From assembly GCA_034620365.1 (NCBI GenBank), contig JAQGEQ010000379.1, positions 310,001 through 374,000 of the forward strand: 64,000 nt of DNA. Reading direction: 5' to 3'. How positions within the stretch are numbered: the first letter of the stretch is position 1; every line of letters starts with the position of its first letter. The position numbers were made by a program, and so were the translations under genes. The notes under the pieces are model-generated. The model had not been told where the DNA came from. It saw only the letters and a list, made by a program, of their open reading frames with translations, and did not search any database. Below, one piece after another: positions 60,605 to 64,000 of the stretch. Origin of the DNA: Pegea sp. RAD2-039. Taxonomy: Eukaryota > Chordata > Thaliacea > Salpida > Salpidae.

Positions 60605-63600
60605 AACTGATATATAATCAGTTTCCAAAATATCGGGAAGAAAACTGAAGTATGTTTAGCTTTCATTATTTTCGCACTGTACTCGTTTAATAAAGAGTAA
60701 TTTTTATCTTGCGTTTGTGGGTAACTAATTTTTTTGTCAGAGAAATTAACAGTCATTAAAAAGTTGTTTCAAAAAATGATGATAAAATGTTTTAAAAAAA
60801 CTTTTAAAGTAATTTGCTTTTACAATAAGATATAGCAGGCTAAAAGCTGTTAGATTATGACGACGCCAATAATTGCAGGTTAGTTTCAGTTAATGATTAA
60901 TTATAAACAATAAAAGTATCAGTTGGCAAACTCAGAATCTAATTTTCATTGAACAATTTTAATTTACTACATTTATAACATCTTAGTCAAGTTGGTTGTT
61001 TGTTGACCCACAAGATATTTTAGTTTGAAAAACGTAGAAGTTAGATTTTTGTTGCTTTTAGTTGAACTTATTGTATTAAAATTAGAAAAGGTTCTTTTTA
61101 AAAGAAAAATCATAAAATTACATTTTCCATCTCTTGTTTAAGATTAAAGATTATATCTAAGTTGATGGAAAAATTTCTCATTCTAACAAGTCTTAGAAAG
61201 TTTATCAAGAATATTTTTTAGCTTTTAGCAAAAAATTCGTTTAAAATAAAGTTTACGAAACAAGTTTGATTTGTCATTATGACTTTTGTTAAACTGATGT
61301 CTCATCAGTTTTCAAATTAAAATTAGGGAACTAATGGAGCTTTATCCTTAGATAATCGAAGTTTAATCTAGTATTAAAATGAAACTAAAGTCTTGAGTTT
61401 GTGGGTAGTCCGAAAATTTTTTAGAGTAGTTTCATTTTTTTTGGAAGTTTTCCTAAAAAGTTTTGACTTTAATGAAATTTAAACAAAGAGATGTTTTCAA
61501 AAAATTCAAGTCATTTATCTAAATTTTCTAAAAACTTTAATTAATTTACCAGTTAGCAACGTCTGAAATTTAAATTTCAATGTATGTTATCAATTTCAAA
61601 TTTCTAAAATAATAAAAATATAATGCAAAGATTATTATTTTAATAAAATTAAAAAATATTTTGGCACTTCTCAAATTAAACTGTTTTTCTTTAATTAAAA
61701 TTAGTAGGCGCTTAAAAAAATTAAACCAAAAGATAGAATAATATTATAACGTTGAAGAAGATTTATTTATAATAAAAGTTCATTTTTAATTTGGAAAAGA
61801 AAATTATTTACGTTATTAATAAATATTTAAAATATTCAAAAATACTTTTAAACTTCATTTAAAAATATCTTTTTCAACTGTAACTGATCAATCAAACTTA
61901 TTTTAAGTCGTTTAAGATTAACTCCGAAGTAAATTTATCAAACAAATAAAATTTTAGATGAATAATTAGAGAATTATATATTGGCCTATATATAAATACA
62001 TTACAATTTTAAATCAAAACAAAAACTTTTAATTTTGTTTTTGAAGACTTGGATTGTTACTTTAAAACATACGAAAGTAAATAACTTTATCAGCCAAACA
62101 AATTTGATTCATGACAAAGAGTTTTTTAAACTGGTATTTCACCAGCTGCCAAAATATTTTCTAAATTCATAAGGAAGGATTATGATCCATATTCCTTTTA
62201 GTGTACTCTAAACTTAACATGTCACCAATATCTAGCGTTTGTGGGTAATTTAAACATTTTTGAGAAGAAAATAGACGCTTTTAATCTTAGTTAACCTAAA
62301 ATTAAATGTTAAAATCTGTATAAATTTTCAATTTTCTTGAATGATCTCTTTGTTAATTTATCCTTTTAAATTTCAATTAAAGCGATGTTGATTAATACTA
62401 CAATATGTAAGACTAATAAGTAACGGATAGCGCCAAATAGTTTCATGAAAATGATAGCATTATGTTGTTTCTACTATTTTTTGCAGTCTACTAGTTTAAT
62501 ATCAAGTAACTAACTCTTGAGTTTGTTGGTAAATTTGTTTAAACTAGTTTTACTATCAATGAAAAGTTGTCTCAAAAAATACTACTTTTAAATGAGCAAA
62601 CCTAAATGACAAAAACTTTTAAAGTAATATTCTTTTACAATGAGATATAACAGGCTAAAAGCTGTTAGGTTATGACGATGCTAATAAATTCAGGTTAGTT
62701 TCATTTAATGATCAACTTTAAACAATTAAAGTATCAGTTGGTAAACTTAAAAGATAACTTTCATTGAACAATTTTAAATTCAAAATAATACATTTAGAAA
62801 TATTATAGTATTTGTAAGTATTTGCAGTTTATTTTATAGGTAAAATAATATTTATTAATTATTTCATCTAAACATTAACAAATAAAACACATGAATCATT
62901 ATCCTACAAGCATAACTAAAACTTATTTGTTATAATCATAATATTTCTGTTTAACTTAAAAATATTCAAGAAGACCCCAATATTAATTTATCATTTTCAA
63001 GGATTTTTATTGTAAACATTCTTACTAATCTTATGTCAAAATTAACTGAAATATAATCAGATTCCAAAATACTTGAAAAATACAGAGATGTGTCTGGCAT
63101 TCATTGTATTCGCACTGTACTCGTTTAATATAAGGTGATTAATATCTTGCGTTTGTTGGTAAACAATGTTATTGTCAAACTAAATTAACTGTCATTGAAA
63201 ATTTATTTCACAAAATGATGACTTTTAAAAAACTCTAAAGATAACGATTTAATAAATCTTGAGTTGTCCAGTTTGCCAAGTAATTGTAAACTAGGATATA
63301 ATGTAGAAGGTGAAATCGATTGAGTCTTATCTATATCAAATCACGTTGTTTTAATCTAAAGAGTTTTTGTTAACAATTAATTTACCAGTTAGCAAACTTA
63401 AACGATAACTTTCACTAGAGGTTATTCATTCCAAATTACTACATTTATAACATCTTAGTCAAGTTGTTTGTTTGTTGACCCAGAAGATATTTTAGTTTGA
63501 AAAAAGTAGAAGTTAGATTTTTGTTACTTTTAGTTGAACTTATTGTATTAAAATTAAAAGGTTCTTTTTAAAAGAAAAATCATAAAATTACATTTTTCAT

Positions 63601-64000
63601 CTCTTGTTTAACATTAAAAATTATATCTAAGTTGATGGAAAATTTCTCAGTCTAATAAGTTTTAGAAAACTGTAAAAACAAGTATTTTGCTTTCAACAAA
63701 AATATCGTTATAATAAAGTTTACAAAACAAGTTTGATTTGTCATTATGACTTTTGTTAAACTGATGTTTCATCAGTTTTCAAATTTGCACTAGGGAGCTA
63801 AAGGAGCTTTACCCGTTTATAATCGAAGTTTAATCTAGTATTAAAATGAAACTAAAGTCTTGTGTTTGTGGGTAATCAGAAATTTTTATAGACTAATTTC
63901 AATATCATCGAAAATTTTTCTATGAAGTTTTGACTTTAATGAAATTTAAAGAAAGAGATGTTTTCAAAAAATTCAAGTCATTTATTTAAATTTTCTAACA
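60605..64000 (+). repeat. HOR block: M1/M5 fusion-M3-M4-M5-M9-M3 (runs off the window)
   Basis: Hairpins: M1 60605-60623, M3 61292-61310, M4 62129-62147, M9 63044-63062, M3 63759-63777. The M1/M5 fusion near 60783 matches the one near 16380. This is the only place where M9 is present with its full first half (hairpin plus box 2 form GCGTTTGTTGGTAAAC near 63152); at about 3070, 33620 and 42005 only its later part survives. There is no gene. Confidence 0.83.

Noticed and set aside
1-64000. CRISPR array, because of regularly spaced short palindromes
   Set aside because: Spacing is about 250-375 bp, the sequence between palindromes is itself repeated, and no cas-like gene is present. The retroelement shows a eukaryotic genome.

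Overview
The window is about 95% non-coding, very AT-rich eukaryotic satellite DNA. I see no host gene, tRNA, rRNA or CRISPR array. The only coding material is one nearly complete non-LTR retrotransposon (about 52618-55648, with an open 950-codon endonuclease/reverse-transcriptase ORF) and one 5'-truncated copy of the same family (about 3603-4170). The ORF has an apurinic-type endonuclease followed by a reverse transcriptase in the CR1/L2-like style, and the 3' end is a short stem-loop plus an (AAAT)n tail. This points to an animal genome. From memory the protein style recalls nematode CR1-like elements, but the host cannot be fixed from this sequence alone.

The satellite is a higher-order repeat (HOR). 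A basic module of about 250-375 bp (mean about 303 bp in the best block) carries box 1, a short inverted repeat or its relic ending in CAGTTGNCAAA. In many modules a G-rich box 2, GTTTGTGGGTAA, follows about 100 bp later. Modules have diverged into recognisable classes, named here M1 to M10 for this report. The fullest order is M1-M2-M3-M4-M5-M6-M7-M8, which repeats with a period near 4.85 kb (55754 to 60605). Other HORs are shortened or scrambled to 3.9-4.5 kb by deletions and module swaps. Every module I identified lies in the same orientation.

Layout: 1-1084 end of an HOR (M7-M8); 1085-3602 M1(deleted)-M2-M4-M5-M9-part M3; 3603-4170 retroelement fragment; 4171-8808 scrambled HOR; 8809-13249 HOR lacking half of M6; 13250-16201 M1-M2 duplicated; 16202-20508 HOR starting with an M1/M5 fusion; 20509-27480 HOR with an internal 2.59-kb tandem duplication; 27481-31390 short HOR with an M2/M3 fusion; 31391-43523 scrambled region holding copies of segments found elsewhere in the window; 43524-48372 HOR with an orphan module M10; 48373-55753 HOR interrupted by the retrotransposon; 55754-60604 the full-order HOR; 60605-64000 M1/M5 fusion-M3-M4-M5-M9-M3.

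The history is one of repeated unequal exchange and segmental copying. Identical breakpoints recur at several places, and long segments match at offsets of about 2.59, 8.39, 30.46 and 44.40 kb. The most unusual sequence-level signal is that the hairpin at box 1 is kept in different module classes with paired, compensating base changes. All coordinates and identities were read by eye; no alignment, folding or database search was run.
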